A stretch of DNA of 64,000 nucleotides from an uncultured Flavobacteriales bacterium (lineage in GTDB: Bacteria; Bacteroidota; Bacteroidia; Flavobacteriales_E; Vicingaceae): NCBI GenBank assembly GCA_905479325.1, contig CAJQLW010000019.1:37594-101593 (forward strand), in the 5' to 3' direction. The position numbers and the translations under genes are program-made. Within the stretch, counting starts at the first letter, position 1. Every line of letters begins with the position of its first letter. A model generated the notes under the pieces. The model was given only the letters and a program-made list of their open reading frames with translations, did no database searches and had not been told where the DNA came from. This document shows positions 1-8,540 of this stretch, piece by piece.

Positions 1-565
1 TTACATTTTGTAGGTTGCCACTTCTAAAAATAGCGTTGTTCATGCGAACACCATCAACTGCATACAACAAGCGGTTGGTAGAAAAACCGCGAATCACTGG
101 GCTTCCTCCTCCTTGCTGACTTTTTTGAATGTAAACATCACCCGAGGTAGATAATAAATCGGCCGAGGTTTGAGGATTTAACAGCTGGAAGTCCTTTTCT
201 GAAATGGTACAAATTTTTTGAGGAACATCTCGTCGTTGTTGTTTCCATCTGGTTGCAGAAACGACAACTTCTCCTATGTCAAAATACGATTGATTCAATA
301 AAACTTGGGTGAAGCTTTGTTGCAACGGCAGCTTCATTTTTTTTTGCTGGTAGCCAATAATCTGAAACAATATAAATTCGTCGTTCACAAAGCTTGAAAT
401 GTTAGCAATTCCTCTGTCGTTTGTGGTAACCGATTGCTGACTAGGATAACCAACTACGCTAACAAAGGGAATAGCTTTCTTTGTTTCCGTATCGAGCACC
501 TCAACTTTTTGAGCTTGAACAGATAGCAAACAAAAAGCAAAGAAAAGAGAGAGAAAAAAACGCAT
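1..565 (-). CDS. TonB-dependent outer-membrane receptor, N-terminal part (runs off the window)
   Basis: Reading the minus strand from the ATG at 565 gives 188 open codons that continue past base 1. The first ~19 residues are a Sec signal peptide ending in VQAQ. Next comes a carboxypeptidase-regulatory-like domain (~residues 20-95; TKKAIPFVSVVGYPS and a NDRG turn), and then the start of a plug domain (VVVSATRWKQQ, later GGGSPVIRGF and LLYAVDGVRMNN). That order is characteristic of Bacteroidetes TonB-dependent receptors, which import siderophores, vitamins or glycans using TonB/ExbBD energy. The substrate cannot be told because the barrel is outside the window. Confidence 0.9.
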   Translation of the reverse strand, partial: MRFFLSLFFAFCLLSVQAQKVEVLDTETKKAIPFVSVVGYPSQQSVTTNDRGIANISSFVNDEFILFQIIGYQQKKMKLPLQQSFTQVLLNQSYFDIGEVVVSATRWKQQRRDVPQKICTISEKDFQLLNPQTSADLLSTSGDVYIQKSQQGGGSPVIRGFSTNRLLYAVDGVRMNNAIFRSGNLQNV

Positions 566-662
566 TAAAATAGGATTGTTTCGAGAATGCGAACTTATCA
601 AAAATTGTTCCATGTACTGAAATAAAGCAGACACTTTTGAATCGGGTTTCAACTCAAAAAAT

Positions 663-1820
663 TTAGTTTGTTTCTTTGATGCGCTCAACAACTTCTAAAT
701 AGTCGAAAAGGTCACTTGGCACAACAGCTCCTCTCGCAGGGTCTCGTTTTTTTCCAAGCCTAACAAAAATGAGGTTCCATTTCGGAACACTTACAATGTA
801 CTGTCCTAAAATTCCTCTGGCGTAATGAAAAGAAACACCTTTGTATTCACCTAACCACCATTGATAACCGTAATGAGTTACTTGATTACCCAATTCGTCA
901 GGTAAGTTCACAGGAGAAATGGAAGCTAAAAAGTAGTTAAGATCAATCAATTCTGTATTGTTCCAACCACCGCTATCTAACATAAGTTGCCCAATTCGTG
1001 CGTAGTCTTTTGCATTGCTGTAAAAGCAACAATAAGAACGTTCTCGGCCGTTTTCATGATCAATGGTCCATAAGGCATCGTTCGCTGCACCAATGGGTTG
1101 CCAAAAATTTTGGGCAAAGTAATCAGAAAGTGTTTGCCCAGTAACTTTTTCTAAAATAAACGAAAGCAGTAAAGTATTTCCGCCTTGATATTTCCATTCG
1201 GTTCCTGCAGGCTTTACTTGTTTTTTGGAAAGTGTCAACTCATATATATTAGTTCCATAATACGCTTTTGCCATAAACCCAAAAGGGTCTCCGTAGCTTT
1301 CGCCGAACTCAATTCCGCTGCTCATTTGCAGTAAGTCTTTAATTCGCAAATCACTTCCGTTATATTCTGGCAAAAAGTCGCTTACTAGCTGATTGGTAGA
1401 TTTTATTTTTCCTTCTTTTATTGCCGCACCAATGCACAAGCTGGTAAAACTTTTTGCCACTGAAAAACTATTGGTTAGACTTTGGTCAGAGTAACCGTCC
1501 CAGTATTTTTCAAAAACTATTTCTTTGTTTTGAATTACCACAAAGGCGCTACTTTCCCATTTTTTAAATAAAGCTTCTTCGCTTTGGCTGAGTTGGTAAG
1601 AATTATAGTTTTTTGAAATTGCCCATTTTTGAGCTTGTTTCGCAGCGACAGTTCGGTTTATAAATTTTGTATAATCGTCAATTGTTGGGCCAGTTTTTCC
1701 CACCAAATAAGTGCTTTTTACAGCTTTCAAAAGATGTTTATTGCCGGTTAAGTATAAGCTAATAATTGCAACACCAAGCAAAGTCAATAAGAACAGAAAT
1801 AATTTGCGAATCATTTTCAT
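663..1820 (-). CDS. Serine hydrolase, class C beta-lactamase/penicillin-binding-like family
   Basis: A 385-residue protein with an N-terminal hydrophobic anchor (~residues 5-25), so the catalytic domain is probably periplasmic. The SxxK nucleophile motif is SVAK at residues 120-123. A Y-x-x-G-N segment (YQGGN, 211-215) fits the second active-site motif, and the C-terminal GILGQYI stretch sits where this superfamily carries its third motif. Members include beta-lactamases, D,D-peptidases and esterases of the 6-aminohexanoate-dimer-hydrolase type; the true substrate cannot be read from sequence. It is co-oriented with the receptor gene but separated by 97 bases. A second ATG two codons downstream (1814) is an alternative start. 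Confidence 0.85.
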   Translation of the reverse strand: MKMIRKLFLFLLTLLGVAIISLYLTGNKHLLKAVKSTYLVGKTGPTIDDYTKFINRTVAAKQAQKWAISKNYNSYQLSQSEEALFKKWESSAFVVIQNKEIVFEKYWDGYSDQSLTNSFSVAKSFTSLCIGAAIKEGKIKSTNQLVSDFLPEYNGSDLRIKDLLQMSSGIEFGESYGDPFGFMAKAYYGTNIYELTLSKKQVKPAGTEWKYQGGNTLLLSFILEKVTGQTLSDYFAQNFWQPIGAANDALWTIDHENGRERSYCCFYSNAKDYARIGQLMLDSGGWNNTELIDLNYFLASISPVNLPDELGNQVTHYGYQWWLGEYKGVSFHYARGILGQYIVSVPKWNLIFVRLGKKRDPARGAVVPSDLFDYLEVVERIKETN

Positions 1821-1899
1821 GAGACTAAAGATAGTTAAAGCATCTGAAAATAGTCATTCGCGCAATAAGGCCAGGTTCTATATTCTCCGTTTAAAGACG

Positions 1900-1907
1900 T
1901 AAATTTG
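1900..1907 (+). promoter_or_regulatory. Putative -7 promoter box (TAAATTTG) for the IPExxxVDY-pyk operon
   Basis: TAAATTTG matches the Bacteroidetes -7 consensus TAnnTTTG and lies 40 bases before the ATG at 1948. No convincing -33 TTG was seen at the expected distance. Confidence 0.45.
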
Positions 1908-1947
1908 CCCCGTTACTAAATCAAAAGATTAATACTGCAACCTTTTT

Positions 1948-2361
1948 ATGGCAAAATTAACTTTAGAGGTAGAAGAAGATTACGATTTCGAATTAGTTGG
2001 AATTTGCAGCCACGTGAAAGATTACCGATTGAGTTGGGAAATAAATAAGGCCTTAGAGTTTGACTTAGAGAAGGATGACAACTACGAAATTAATGTGAAA
2101 GGCGATAGGCAAAGCTATTCTTTCTTTAGTTTTATCGACGATGAAAATTTGGTGGAGTTTTATTTGATTAACAATCGATGTTCGAATGGAATTTTAATTC
2201 CTGAAGAAAAAAAGTCAGACTATTTTTTGATGATTCGAGGAGTTTTGAGAGGAGGACACAAGGAAGAGTTAATCGAGAAGATCAGTAACATAAAAAATGT
2301 ATTGACAACCTACGAAATAGAGGTTGATCAACTAAAATCTAAAAGCAATTTATTGTTTTAA
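1948..2361 (+). CDS. IPExxxVDY family protein
   Basis: A 137-residue soluble protein with no signal peptide. The segment LIPEEKKSDYFLMIRG carries the IPE-x(4)-DY signature that names this Bacteroidetes-specific family of unknown function. It ends 9 bases before pyruvate kinase on the same strand, a pairing I recall as recurrent in the phylum, so an operon is likely. No catalytic residues can be proposed. Confidence 0.85.
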   Translation: MAKLTLEVEEDYDFELVGICSHVKDYRLSWEINKALEFDLEKDDNYEINVKGDRQSYSFFSFIDDENLVEFYLINNRCSNGILIPEEKKSDYFLMIRGVLRGGHKEELIEKISNIKNVLTTYEIEVDQLKSKSNLLF

Positions 2362-2370
2362 AAAAGAAAA

Positions 2371-3795
2371 ATGAAAACAACAAAGAAAACTAAAATAGTT
2401 GCCACCGTAGGTCCCGCAACTTCTTCGAAAGAAATGCTAAAAGCAATTATAGCAGAAGGGGTTAACGTAATTCGAATTAACTTTTCTCATGGCGAGCACA
2501 GCGACCACGTTGAGGTAATTAAAAGAGTAAGAGAAATAAATAAAGAGCAACAAATTCACACGGCTCTACTAGGTGATTTACAAGGACCTAAAATTAGAGT
2601 AGGTAAAATTAAAGAGGGAACAGAGGTTAAAGCCGGTGATATTATTGAATTCACTAACGAGGAAATAGAAGGTGACGGTACAAGGGCTTATATTAGTTAT
2701 AAAACCTTCCCAAAAGATGTTCAGAAAGGCGAGAAAATTTTAATTAATGACGGTAAGTTAGCCCTAGAAATTATTGACACCGACCGAAAAACAACGGTAA
2801 AGGCAAAGTTTTTAAACGGTGGAAAATTTTCTTCTAACAAGGGAGTTAATCTTCCAAACACAAAAATTTCTATGCCAAGTTTAACGCCAAAAGACAAAGA
2901 AGATTTGGCTTTTGCCTTGGAGCATAACATGGAGTGGATTGGCCTTTCTTTTGTGCGCTCTGCTAGAGACATTATTGAGTTGAAACACTTAATAAAGAAA
3001 GAAAATAATCTTGCTAGAGTAATTGCAAAAATTGAAAAACCGGAGGCGTTAGAAGATATAGATGATATTATTGAGAAGACCGATGCCATTATGGTGGCGC
3101 GTGGAGATTTAGGTGTTGAGGTTCCGATGGAGCAAGTTCCATTAATTCAGAAAGAGTTGGTGAAAAAGTGCCTAAGAGCAGCAAAACCGGTCATCATTGC
3201 AACACAGATGATGGAAAGTATGATTGAAAGTATTTCTCCTACAAGGGCAGAGGTAAACGATGTTGCAAATGCCGTATTAGATGGTGCCGATGCGGTGATG
3301 TTAAGTGCAGAAACGTCTGTTGGTGCTTATCCGGTTGAGGTGATTAAAGCCATGACAAAAATTGTGGAGCAAATTGAGCAATCAGAGTTGATTTACCATC
3401 ACGAATTTCCACCAGAATTGAATGAGGAGCGTTTTATTTCTGATTCAATTTGTTATAACGCGTGCCGTTTGTCTCAACGAACAAACTCTAACGCGATTGT
3501 AACCATGACACACTCAGGTTATACAGCTGCAAAAATCTCAAGCTTCCGCCCAAAGGCAGGCATATTTGCCTTTACAGGAAACCATAGCTTGTTGAACAAG
3601 TTGAGTTTAGTTTGGGGTGTTCAAGGGTTTTATTACGACAAGTTTGTGAGCACAGATCATACTATTGCAGACATTAAGTATTTGTTAAAAAAGGCGGGTC
3701 ATGTTGTAGAAAAAGACCTAATTATTAACATTGCCAGTATGCCAATAAATGAAAAAGGGCAGTCGAACATGGTAAAATTGAGTTACGTAGAATAA
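2371..3795 (+). CDS. pyk: Pyruvate kinase
   Basis: A 474-residue enzyme of standard bacterial length that converts phosphoenolpyruvate and ADP to pyruvate and ATP, the last step of glycolysis. The N-terminal TKIVATVGPA and INFSHG motifs, the metal/substrate region GDLQGPKIR, the active-site block MVARGDLGVEVP and QMMESMI all belong to the family. The C-terminal domain is complete. It follows the IPExxxVDY gene by 9 bases, so it is probably co-transcribed and translated from the same message. Confidence 0.97.
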   Translation: MKTTKKTKIVATVGPATSSKEMLKAIIAEGVNVIRINFSHGEHSDHVEVIKRVREINKEQQIHTALLGDLQGPKIRVGKIKEGTEVKAGDIIEFTNEEIEGDGTRAYISYKTFPKDVQKGEKILINDGKLALEIIDTDRKTTVKAKFLNGGKFSSNKGVNLPNTKISMPSLTPKDKEDLAFALEHNMEWIGLSFVRSARDIIELKHLIKKENNLARVIAKIEKPEALEDIDDIIEKTDAIMVARGDLGVEVPMEQVPLIQKELVKKCLRAAKPVIIATQMMESMIESISPTRAEVNDVANAVLDGADAVMLSAETSVGAYPVEVIKAMTKIVEQIEQSELIYHHEFPPELNEERFISDSICYNACRLSQRTNSNAIVTMTHSGYTAAKISSFRPKAGIFAFTGNHSLLNKLSLVWGVQGFYYDKFVSTDHTIADIKYLLKKAGHVVEKDLIINIASMPINEKGQSNMVKLSYVE

Positions 3796-3801
3796 TGAGC
3801 G

Positions 3802-3874
3802 TAAAGCTTAAAGCTTAAAGCCGAAAGCATATAGCCGAAAGCATGAAGCGAAAAGCATAAAGCCGAAAGCGAGC
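3802..3874 (+). repeat. Degenerate short tandem repeat (AAAGC-type units)
   Basis: Just after the pyk stop, about 73 bases consist of imperfect 10-12 base units built on AAAGC plus a short variable part (for example AAAGCCGAAAGCAT). Units differ by substitutions and small length changes. It lies between pyk and the M42 peptidase gene. No coding potential is evident. Confidence 0.75.
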
Positions 3875-3923
3875 CTTTTAACAGAATTGTAAAAAACAAA
3901 GAAGAAACAGAAACTACACCCCC

Positions 3924-4973
3924 ATGACAATCAATATTCCCCTACTGAAAGACATTTGTGAAATAGCCGGAGCACCCGGTTTTGAACAACGAATAAGAGA
4001 GTATGTAATTCAAGAAGTTACACCATTGGTTGACGAGGTAAAAGTTAACAACATGGGGAATGTGTATGCGATTAAAAAAGGAAAAGAGAACAAGAGAGTG
4101 ATGATTGGTGCCCACATGGATGAGATTGGTTTTATCGTTACTCACATTGACGATAACGGTTTTGTGCGGTTTCACACGTTAGGCGGATTTGATCCAAAAA
4201 CGTTGACCTCGCAAAGAGTTATTGTTCACGGAAAAAAAGACCTAATAGGGGTGATGGGAGCAAAACCAATTCACGTTATGTCGCCAGAAGAGCGAAACCA
4301 ACCTGCCAAAACCAAGGAGTATTTTATTGACTTGGGAATGAAAAAAGATGAGGTGGAGAAGTTCGTTGAAGTGGGAAACCCAATCACCCGCAGAAGTGAG
4401 TTGTTGGAAATGGGCGACTGTATCAACTGTAAGTCAATCGACAACCGAATTTCGGTATACATTTTAATTGAAACGTTGAGGTTGTTGAAAGACAAAGAGG
4501 TGCCATATGATGTGTATGGTGTTTTTACCGTGCAAGAAGAAGTTGGACTTAGAGGAGCAAACGTTTCCGCTATGGATATTCAGCCTGACTTTGGATTTGG
4601 GTTAGATACAACTATAGCATACGATTTACCGGGAGCTGCAGCACATGAAAAAATTACATCTTTAGGCGAAGGAACAGCAATTAAAATAATGGACTCTCAA
4701 ACCATTTGCGATTACAGAATGGTTTCTTTTATGAAGAAGGTGGCTAATGAAAATAAGGTTAAATGGCAACCAGAAATTCTTCCTGCGGGTGGAACAGATA
4801 CAGCTGGAATTCAACGAATGAGCGATGGCGGATCTATTTCAGGAGCAGTTTCTATTCCAACCAGGCATTTGCACCAAAGCATTGAAATGGCGCACAAAGA
4901 AGACATTTTAGCTTCTATAGACTTGTTAGAAAAGTGCTTGCTGAGTCTAGATAAAGGCGATTGGAGTTTTTAA
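3924..4973 (+). CDS. M42 family zinc aminopeptidase
   Basis: A 349-residue cytoplasmic di-metal peptidase (the glutamyl-aminopeptidase/endoglucanase-M-like family) that trims N-terminal residues from peptides. Metal ligands and the general base are visible: H64-x-D66 (AHMDEIGF), D173, the catalytic pair E205/E206 (TVQEEVGLRGA), D228 (GLDTT) and H317 near the end (RHLHQS). Length is typical. The ATG at 3924 is preceded by a short C-run rather than a Shine-Dalgarno site. It lies 128 bases after pyk and may have its own promoter. Confidence 0.93.
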   Translation: MTINIPLLKDICEIAGAPGFEQRIREYVIQEVTPLVDEVKVNNMGNVYAIKKGKENKRVMIGAHMDEIGFIVTHIDDNGFVRFHTLGGFDPKTLTSQRVIVHGKKDLIGVMGAKPIHVMSPEERNQPAKTKEYFIDLGMKKDEVEKFVEVGNPITRRSELLEMGDCINCKSIDNRISVYILIETLRLLKDKEVPYDVYGVFTVQEEVGLRGANVSAMDIQPDFGFGLDTTIAYDLPGAAAHEKITSLGEGTAIKIMDSQTICDYRMVSFMKKVANENKVKWQPEILPAGGTDTAGIQRMSDGGSISGAVSIPTRHLHQSIEMAHKEDILASIDLLEKCLLSLDKGDWSF

Positions 4974-4974
4974 G

Positions 4975-5080
4975 AAAGAAGTACTTATTTAGAAGTACTT
5001 AGAGTTGGAAAGTTTGGAATACTTGAAGTTATGGAGTACTTAAAGTTGGGATTACTTAAAGTTAGGAAGTTGGGAGTGAA
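4975..5080 (+). repeat. Degenerate tandem repeat with TACTTAAAGTTGGGA-like units
   Basis: The stretch after the M42 gene is made of imperfect ~15-22 base units containing TACTT, (A/G)AGTT and GG(A/G)A. Related units in the opposite orientation (AAGTACTT...AACTTTAGGCACTTCT) occur at about 61515-61545 and 61655-61685, so this is a dispersed intergenic family. Confidence 0.7.
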
Positions 5081-5119
5081 AAGTCGCTAGAGTTTGGTTT
5101 CGAATACTTTATAGTCACA

Positions 5120-5190
5120 TCAAGAGCCGACAAAAGGAGGTGGACTTCGACTCCGAAAGCTATCGGAGCTCGGCCCGACAGAAATGTAGA
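5120..5190. repeat. Hairpin-bearing intergenic element
   Basis: A GC-richer patch inside AT-rich DNA. It contains an inverted repeat CTCCGA (5151-5156) / TCGGAG (5163-5168) with a six-base loop, flanked by GACTTCGA and CTCGGCCCGACAG. Sequences of this style are common as dispersed intergenic elements in flavobacterial genomes, but no second full copy was seen in this window. Confidence 0.4.
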
Positions 5191-5268
5191 CAAACAGCTC
5201 AGCTGGTAAAGAACATCCAAATAGCTTAGTTTAATCCCAAAAGTTAAAAGAAGTCGCTTTCGTAATTG

Positions 5269-6294
5269 TTACAACGCTGCCTTAAACTGATCTAAAAACC
5301 CCTTGTCATTTTCTGAATAGAGTCGTAAATCGTTTACATTGTACTTTAATTGTGCAATACGTTCTACACCCATTCCAAAGGCAAAACCAGAATATACTTT
5401 TGAGTCAATTCCGCAGTTCTCCAATACATTTGGATCAACCATTCCACAACCTAAAATTTCGAGGTAACCTGTATATTTACAAACATTACAACCTTTTCCT
5501 GAACAAATGGTACACGATACATCCATTTCAGCACTTGGCTCTGTAAAAGGAAAATAAGAGGGACGTAACCTAATTTTTGTTTCCTTGCCAAACATTTCTT
5601 GAGCAAAATACAATAAGGTTTGTCTAAGATCTGCAAAAGAAACGTTTTTGTCAATGTACAACCCTTCTACTTGATGGAAAAAACAATGGGCTCTTGCCGA
5701 AATTGCTTCGTTTCGGTAAACTCTACCAGGAGAAATTGTTCTAATGGGCGGTGTTGAGTTTTCCATTACCCGAACTTGCACAGAACTGGTATGAGTTCTC
5801 AGCGCAATGTCAGGATCTTTTTCAACGAAAAAAGTATCCTGCATGTCTCTTGCTGGATGCTCTGGGGGAAAGTTTAGAGCCGAAAAGTTATGCCAATCGT
5901 CTTCAATTTCTGGGCCTTCAGAAACCTGAAAACCGATTCTATTGAAGATCTCAATAATTTCATTTTTAATAATTGAAATTGGGTGTCGAGAACCAATTTC
6001 GTTCAAAGTAGTAGGCCTTGTAAAATCAAAGCTAGAGGTAACTTCTTTTGCTGCAGAGCCAGCCAAATCAGCTTTTAGCTCATCTACTTTTTGTTGAGCT
6101 TGATCTTTAAGCTGGTTCAAAACAGCGCCAAATTCTTTCTTTTCTTCAGCAGCAACATTTCTGAACTCTGCAAACAGTTTTTTTATTTCTCCTTTGCTGC
6201 CCAGTAACTTAATTCTGAACGCTTCAACTTCTTCTAAGCTTTTTGCTTTGAATTCTTTTGTTTCCTGTAATAGTTCTTTTGCTCTACTTAACAT
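5269..6294 (-). CDS. pheS: Phenylalanine--tRNA ligase alpha subunit
   Basis: A 341-residue class II aminoacyl-tRNA synthetase subunit that, with PheT, charges tRNA-Phe. The N-terminal ~95 residues form the coiled-coil tRNA-binding arm. Class II motifs follow: HPISIIKNEI, DMQDTFFV, motif 2 (GRVYRNEAISARAHCFFHQVEG) and motif 3 (GFAFGMGVERIAQLKY). Its ATG overlaps the stop of the upstream cyclophilin gene by one base (TAATG), so the two are probably translationally coupled. pheT is not in the window, which is common in this phylum. Confidence 0.97.
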   Translation of the reverse strand: MLSRAKELLQETKEFKAKSLEEVEAFRIKLLGSKGEIKKLFAEFRNVAAEEKKEFGAVLNQLKDQAQQKVDELKADLAGSAAKEVTSSFDFTRPTTLNEIGSRHPISIIKNEIIEIFNRIGFQVSEGPEIEDDWHNFSALNFPPEHPARDMQDTFFVEKDPDIALRTHTSSVQVRVMENSTPPIRTISPGRVYRNEAISARAHCFFHQVEGLYIDKNVSFADLRQTLLYFAQEMFGKETKIRLRPSYFPFTEPSAEMDVSCTICSGKGCNVCKYTGYLEILGCGMVDPNVLENCGIDSKVYSGFAFGMGVERIAQLKYNVNDLRLYSENDKGFLDQFKAAL

Positions 6295-6944
6295 TATCGA
6301 ATCTCCTTTATATTTAAAATATAGACATCTTTCAACGGTCGGTTAGCGCCATTCACAGGAGCATTACAAACCTTTTCCACAACATCTAAGCCTCTCATTA
6401 CTTCACCAAAAACAGTGTACAAACCATCTAAATGAGGCGCACCTCCCAGCGTTTCGTAAGCAATAAGTTCTTTTTCAGAATATTTTTTTCCTCTGGTTTC
6501 TTCAAACCTTGGCATGTATTTTCTTGGATACTTTCTACCTGTTACAATGTAAAACTGAGAACCATTACTAGCCTTTTTTGGATTAATGTTATCTGGGTTT
6601 CTTGCTGCAGCTAACGCTCCTTTTTTATGAATGTATTGCGGAGCTATTTCAGCGTCTAAACTGTAACCCGGACCACCTGTTCCGAGTTTTTTATAACGAG
6701 AAGCATTTTTAGAGTTTGGGTCACCTCCTTGCATCATAAAGTCTTTTATAACTCTATGAAACAGCAAACTATCGTAAAAACCTTCTTCAATTAATTTTAA
6801 AAAATTTGCTTTGTGAATTGGCGTATCGTCGAACAGTTTTATAATAATTTCACCGGCGCTCGTTTCCATAGAAACTAACATTTGACTGTAGCTCGAAAAA
6901 GTAAATAAAAGGGAAAAAAGAAGGCTTAAAATTAGCTTATTCAA
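6294..6944 (-). CDS. Secreted cyclophilin-type peptidyl-prolyl isomerase
   Basis: A 216-residue protein with a signal peptide (~1-20, ending SSYSQ) followed by a cyclophilin domain that catalyses cis-trans isomerisation of X-Pro bonds. Active-site motifs are FHRVIKDFMMQGGDP and NGSQFYIVTGR. A ~20-residue insertion (KYPRKYMPRFEETRGKKYS) before the final strands is typical of the Bacteroidetes secreted form. The product probably acts in the periplasm. It is the first gene of a two-gene unit with pheS, overlapping by one base. Confidence 0.93.
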   Translation of the reverse strand: MNKLILSLLFSLLFTFSSYSQMLVSMETSAGEIIIKLFDDTPIHKANFLKLIEEGFYDSLLFHRVIKDFMMQGGDPNSKNASRYKKLGTGGPGYSLDAEIAPQYIHKKGALAAARNPDNINPKKASNGSQFYIVTGRKYPRKYMPRFEETRGKKYSEKELIAYETLGGAPHLDGLYTVFGEVMRGLDVVEKVCNAPVNGANRPLKDVYILNIKEIR

Positions 6945-6952
6945 AATTGTAT

Positions 6953-6960
6953 TAAATTTG
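6953..6960 (+). promoter_or_regulatory. Putative -7 box (TAAATTTG) for the small lipoprotein gene
   Basis: TAAATTTG matches TAnnTTTG, 32 bases before the ATG at 6993, in a divergent intergenic region. On the opposite strand TACTTTTG (6986-6993) could serve the cyclophilin-pheS unit. Confidence 0.4.
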
Positions 6961-6992
6961 TACTAGAAGTTTTTAGATATTTCGACAAAAGT

Positions 6993-7367
6993 ATGAAAAA
7001 ATTATACCCAACTTTCCTTGTTCTTATTGCTATAGGATTCTCATTTTCATGTGAAAAAGAAATTTCTCCAGACTTAGAAGTTACCGTTGTTGATTTCAAT
7101 AACAATCCAATACCTAGAGCTTGGGTAAAAACGTCAGCTCAAGGAGCGCTTTATGGTATTCTTGAGGCAGATGTTATTGACTCAGCGCAAACCGATAATT
7201 TTGGTAAAGCTTACTTTTCTTACGAAAACACTCGCTTAATAGACTTAGCTCTTTATGCCGGACCAAACGATACTATAATTATTGATTCAGCTAGTGTATT
7301 GTTAGAGGTGAAACGAAAAGCTCCAAGAAGTGGGAACACCACTGAAAAGAAACTCGTTTTTAAATAG
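6993..7367 (+). CDS. Small lipoprotein, uncharacterised
   Basis: A 124-residue protein with a hydrophobic leader and lipobox-like FSFSC (Cys20), so probably a lipid-anchored periplasmic or outer-membrane protein. The rest (VTVVDFNNNPIPRAWVKTSA...) resembles a carboxypeptidase-regulatory/Ig-like beta-sandwich in which a cargo-like value is followed by DNFGKAYFSYENT. No enzymatic motif is visible. Its last 8 bases overlap the convergent gene ending at 7360. Confidence 0.7.
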   Translation: MKKLYPTFLVLIAIGFSFSCEKEISPDLEVTVVDFNNNPIPRAWVKTSAQGALYGILEADVIDSAQTDNFGKAYFSYENTRLIDLALYAGPNDTIIIDSASVLLEVKRKAPRSGNTTEKKLVFK

Positions 7368-7713
7368 CCTGCTCCATAAAGGGAGAGTTTTTGAAATACT
7401 CTAATATCCCTTCTTTTAAGAGTTGTTCCTGCTCATCATTTGTTAGTCTTGGCAGCTCTTTTACCATTTTCCAGTGTGGCCAAGCATCTTTATCTCGGCC
7501 TTCAAATTCGTAAAACCCAAATGGCTCTAAAATAGCACAAACCGCAACGTGAATTACCTCTAGTTTTTGGTCTTTGGTAAACTTATCAATAACTTGTCCC
7601 AGTTCTTGCATACCAATTACAAATAGAATTGATTCTACGTCTAAATCATCTTTAAATCGCTTGTTGATTTTTTTTGCAAGCTCATCCCACTTTTTTTGAA
7701 ACTCAATTTCCAT
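7360..7713 (-). CDS. Conserved-looking hypothetical protein, about 117 residues
   Basis: A short soluble protein without signal peptide, starting at the ATG at 7713 (MEIEFQKKWDELAKKINKRF); a TTG nine bases upstream is a less likely start. It is charged and predicted mostly helical, with central VIGMQELGQ and C-terminal KDAWPHWKMVKELP segments. I recognise no domain. It overlaps the convergent lipoprotein gene by 8 bases and is divergent from cvpA, 39 bases away. Confidence 0.65.
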   Translation of the reverse strand: MEIEFQKKWDELAKKINKRFKDDLDVESILFVIGMQELGQVIDKFTKDQKLEVIHVAVCAILEPFGFYEFEGRDKDAWPHWKMVKELPRLTNDEQEQLLKEGILEYFKNSPFMEQAI

Positions 7714-7752
7714 ACAAAGCAAAATTAGTTATAGTTTAGCACCCAGAAACAC

Positions 7753-8310
7753 ATGAGCCAGATAGATATTATATTGATTATTCCTTTGCTTTGGGGAGCT
7801 GTAATGGGCTTTAAAAAAGGCTTGGTTTTAGAACTAGCTTCTTTAGTTGGTTTAATTTTAGGAATATACGGAGCCATTAAGTTTTCAGACTATACCGCAG
7901 AAAAGCTGGTTGAGTTTGTCGATATCACACAGCAATGGTTGGGTTTAATTAGTTTCTTGGTCACTTTTGTAGGGATTGTGTTAGGCGTTTTTTTAGCCGC
8001 CAGAGTGTTGAACAAGGCACTAAAGTTGGTTGCCTTGGGAACGGTAAACAGAGTTTTAGGTCTGGTTTTTGGAACTTTAAAATTTGCCCTAATTATTAGC
8101 ACAGCCCTCTATTTTTTCGAGAACATTAACCGAAAGTTTGAGTTTGTAGAAAATGATTTCACCCATGATTCATTGCTTTATGAACCGATAAAGCTAGCAA
8201 CCGATCCGTTTAAGGAATTGCTTGAGGACTTTGAAATTAGCAAAGTTCAGGAAAAAGCCAACGACCTTAAGAATACAGTGGAGGAAAAAGCGGAAGAGTT
8301 AATGAACTAA
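7753..8310 (+). CDS. CvpA family membrane protein
   Basis: A 185-residue inner-membrane protein with about four hydrophobic segments (roughly 5-20, 25-45, 65-88, 105-125) and a charged helical tail (KVQEKANDLKNTVEEKAEEL). The opening IDIILIIPLLWGAVMGFKKGLVLELASL matches the CvpA family, first linked to colicin V production in E. coli and more generally to envelope homeostasis. Its exact role here is unknown. Confidence 0.85.
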   Translation: MSQIDIILIIPLLWGAVMGFKKGLVLELASLVGLILGIYGAIKFSDYTAEKLVEFVDITQQWLGLISFLVTFVGIVLGVFLAARVLNKALKLVALGTVNRVLGLVFGTLKFALIISTALYFFENINRKFEFVENDFTHDSLLYEPIKLATDPFKELLEDFEISKVQEKANDLKNTVEEKAEELMN

Positions 8311-8380
8311 AACTCGGAGAATTTTAGGATAAAAGTTTAAAGGCCAAAGAGTTATAATTAGCGCATCTTTGCGTTTTCAT

Positions 8381-8519
8381 CTTTTATCCTTCATCTCAAT
8401 TAATAATTAGGCTGTGGTGCAAACTAAACTAGTGGGATGAAAGTTGAAAGACAAAAGGTCAAAAAGTTATCATGTAGAATATACTAGTCTTTTATCCTTC
8501 ATCTCAATTAAAAATTAGT
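8381..8519 (+). repeat. Direct repeat of about 29 bases, two copies
   Basis: A block beginning TTTTATCCTTCATCTC and continuing AATTAA(T/A)AATTAG occurs at about 8381-8409 and again at about 8491-8519, separated by ~81 bases. The second copy runs into the pgk terminator hairpin. Confidence 0.7.
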
Positions 8520-8540
8520 TTGCTCTGCAAACTAATTTTT
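8510..8540 (-). terminator. Hairpin terminator overlapping the pgk stop codon
   Basis: A perfect 13-bp inverted repeat (AAAAATTAGTTTG at 8510-8522, its complement at 8528-8540) with loop CTCTG. The pgk stop codon (8532-8534) is inside the right arm. The A/T-rich outer arms give a U tract on either strand, so it could act as a bidirectional intrinsic terminator. Only the central part is G/C-bearing, so strength is uncertain. Confidence 0.65.

Noticed and set aside
2721..3089. Minus-strand frame of 122 codons inside pyk
   Set aside because: Antisense shadow of a strongly conserved gene with no recognisable protein features.
5120..5190. tRNA-like gene in the GC-richer intergenic patch
   Set aside because: No cloverleaf, T-loop or acceptor stem can be drawn.
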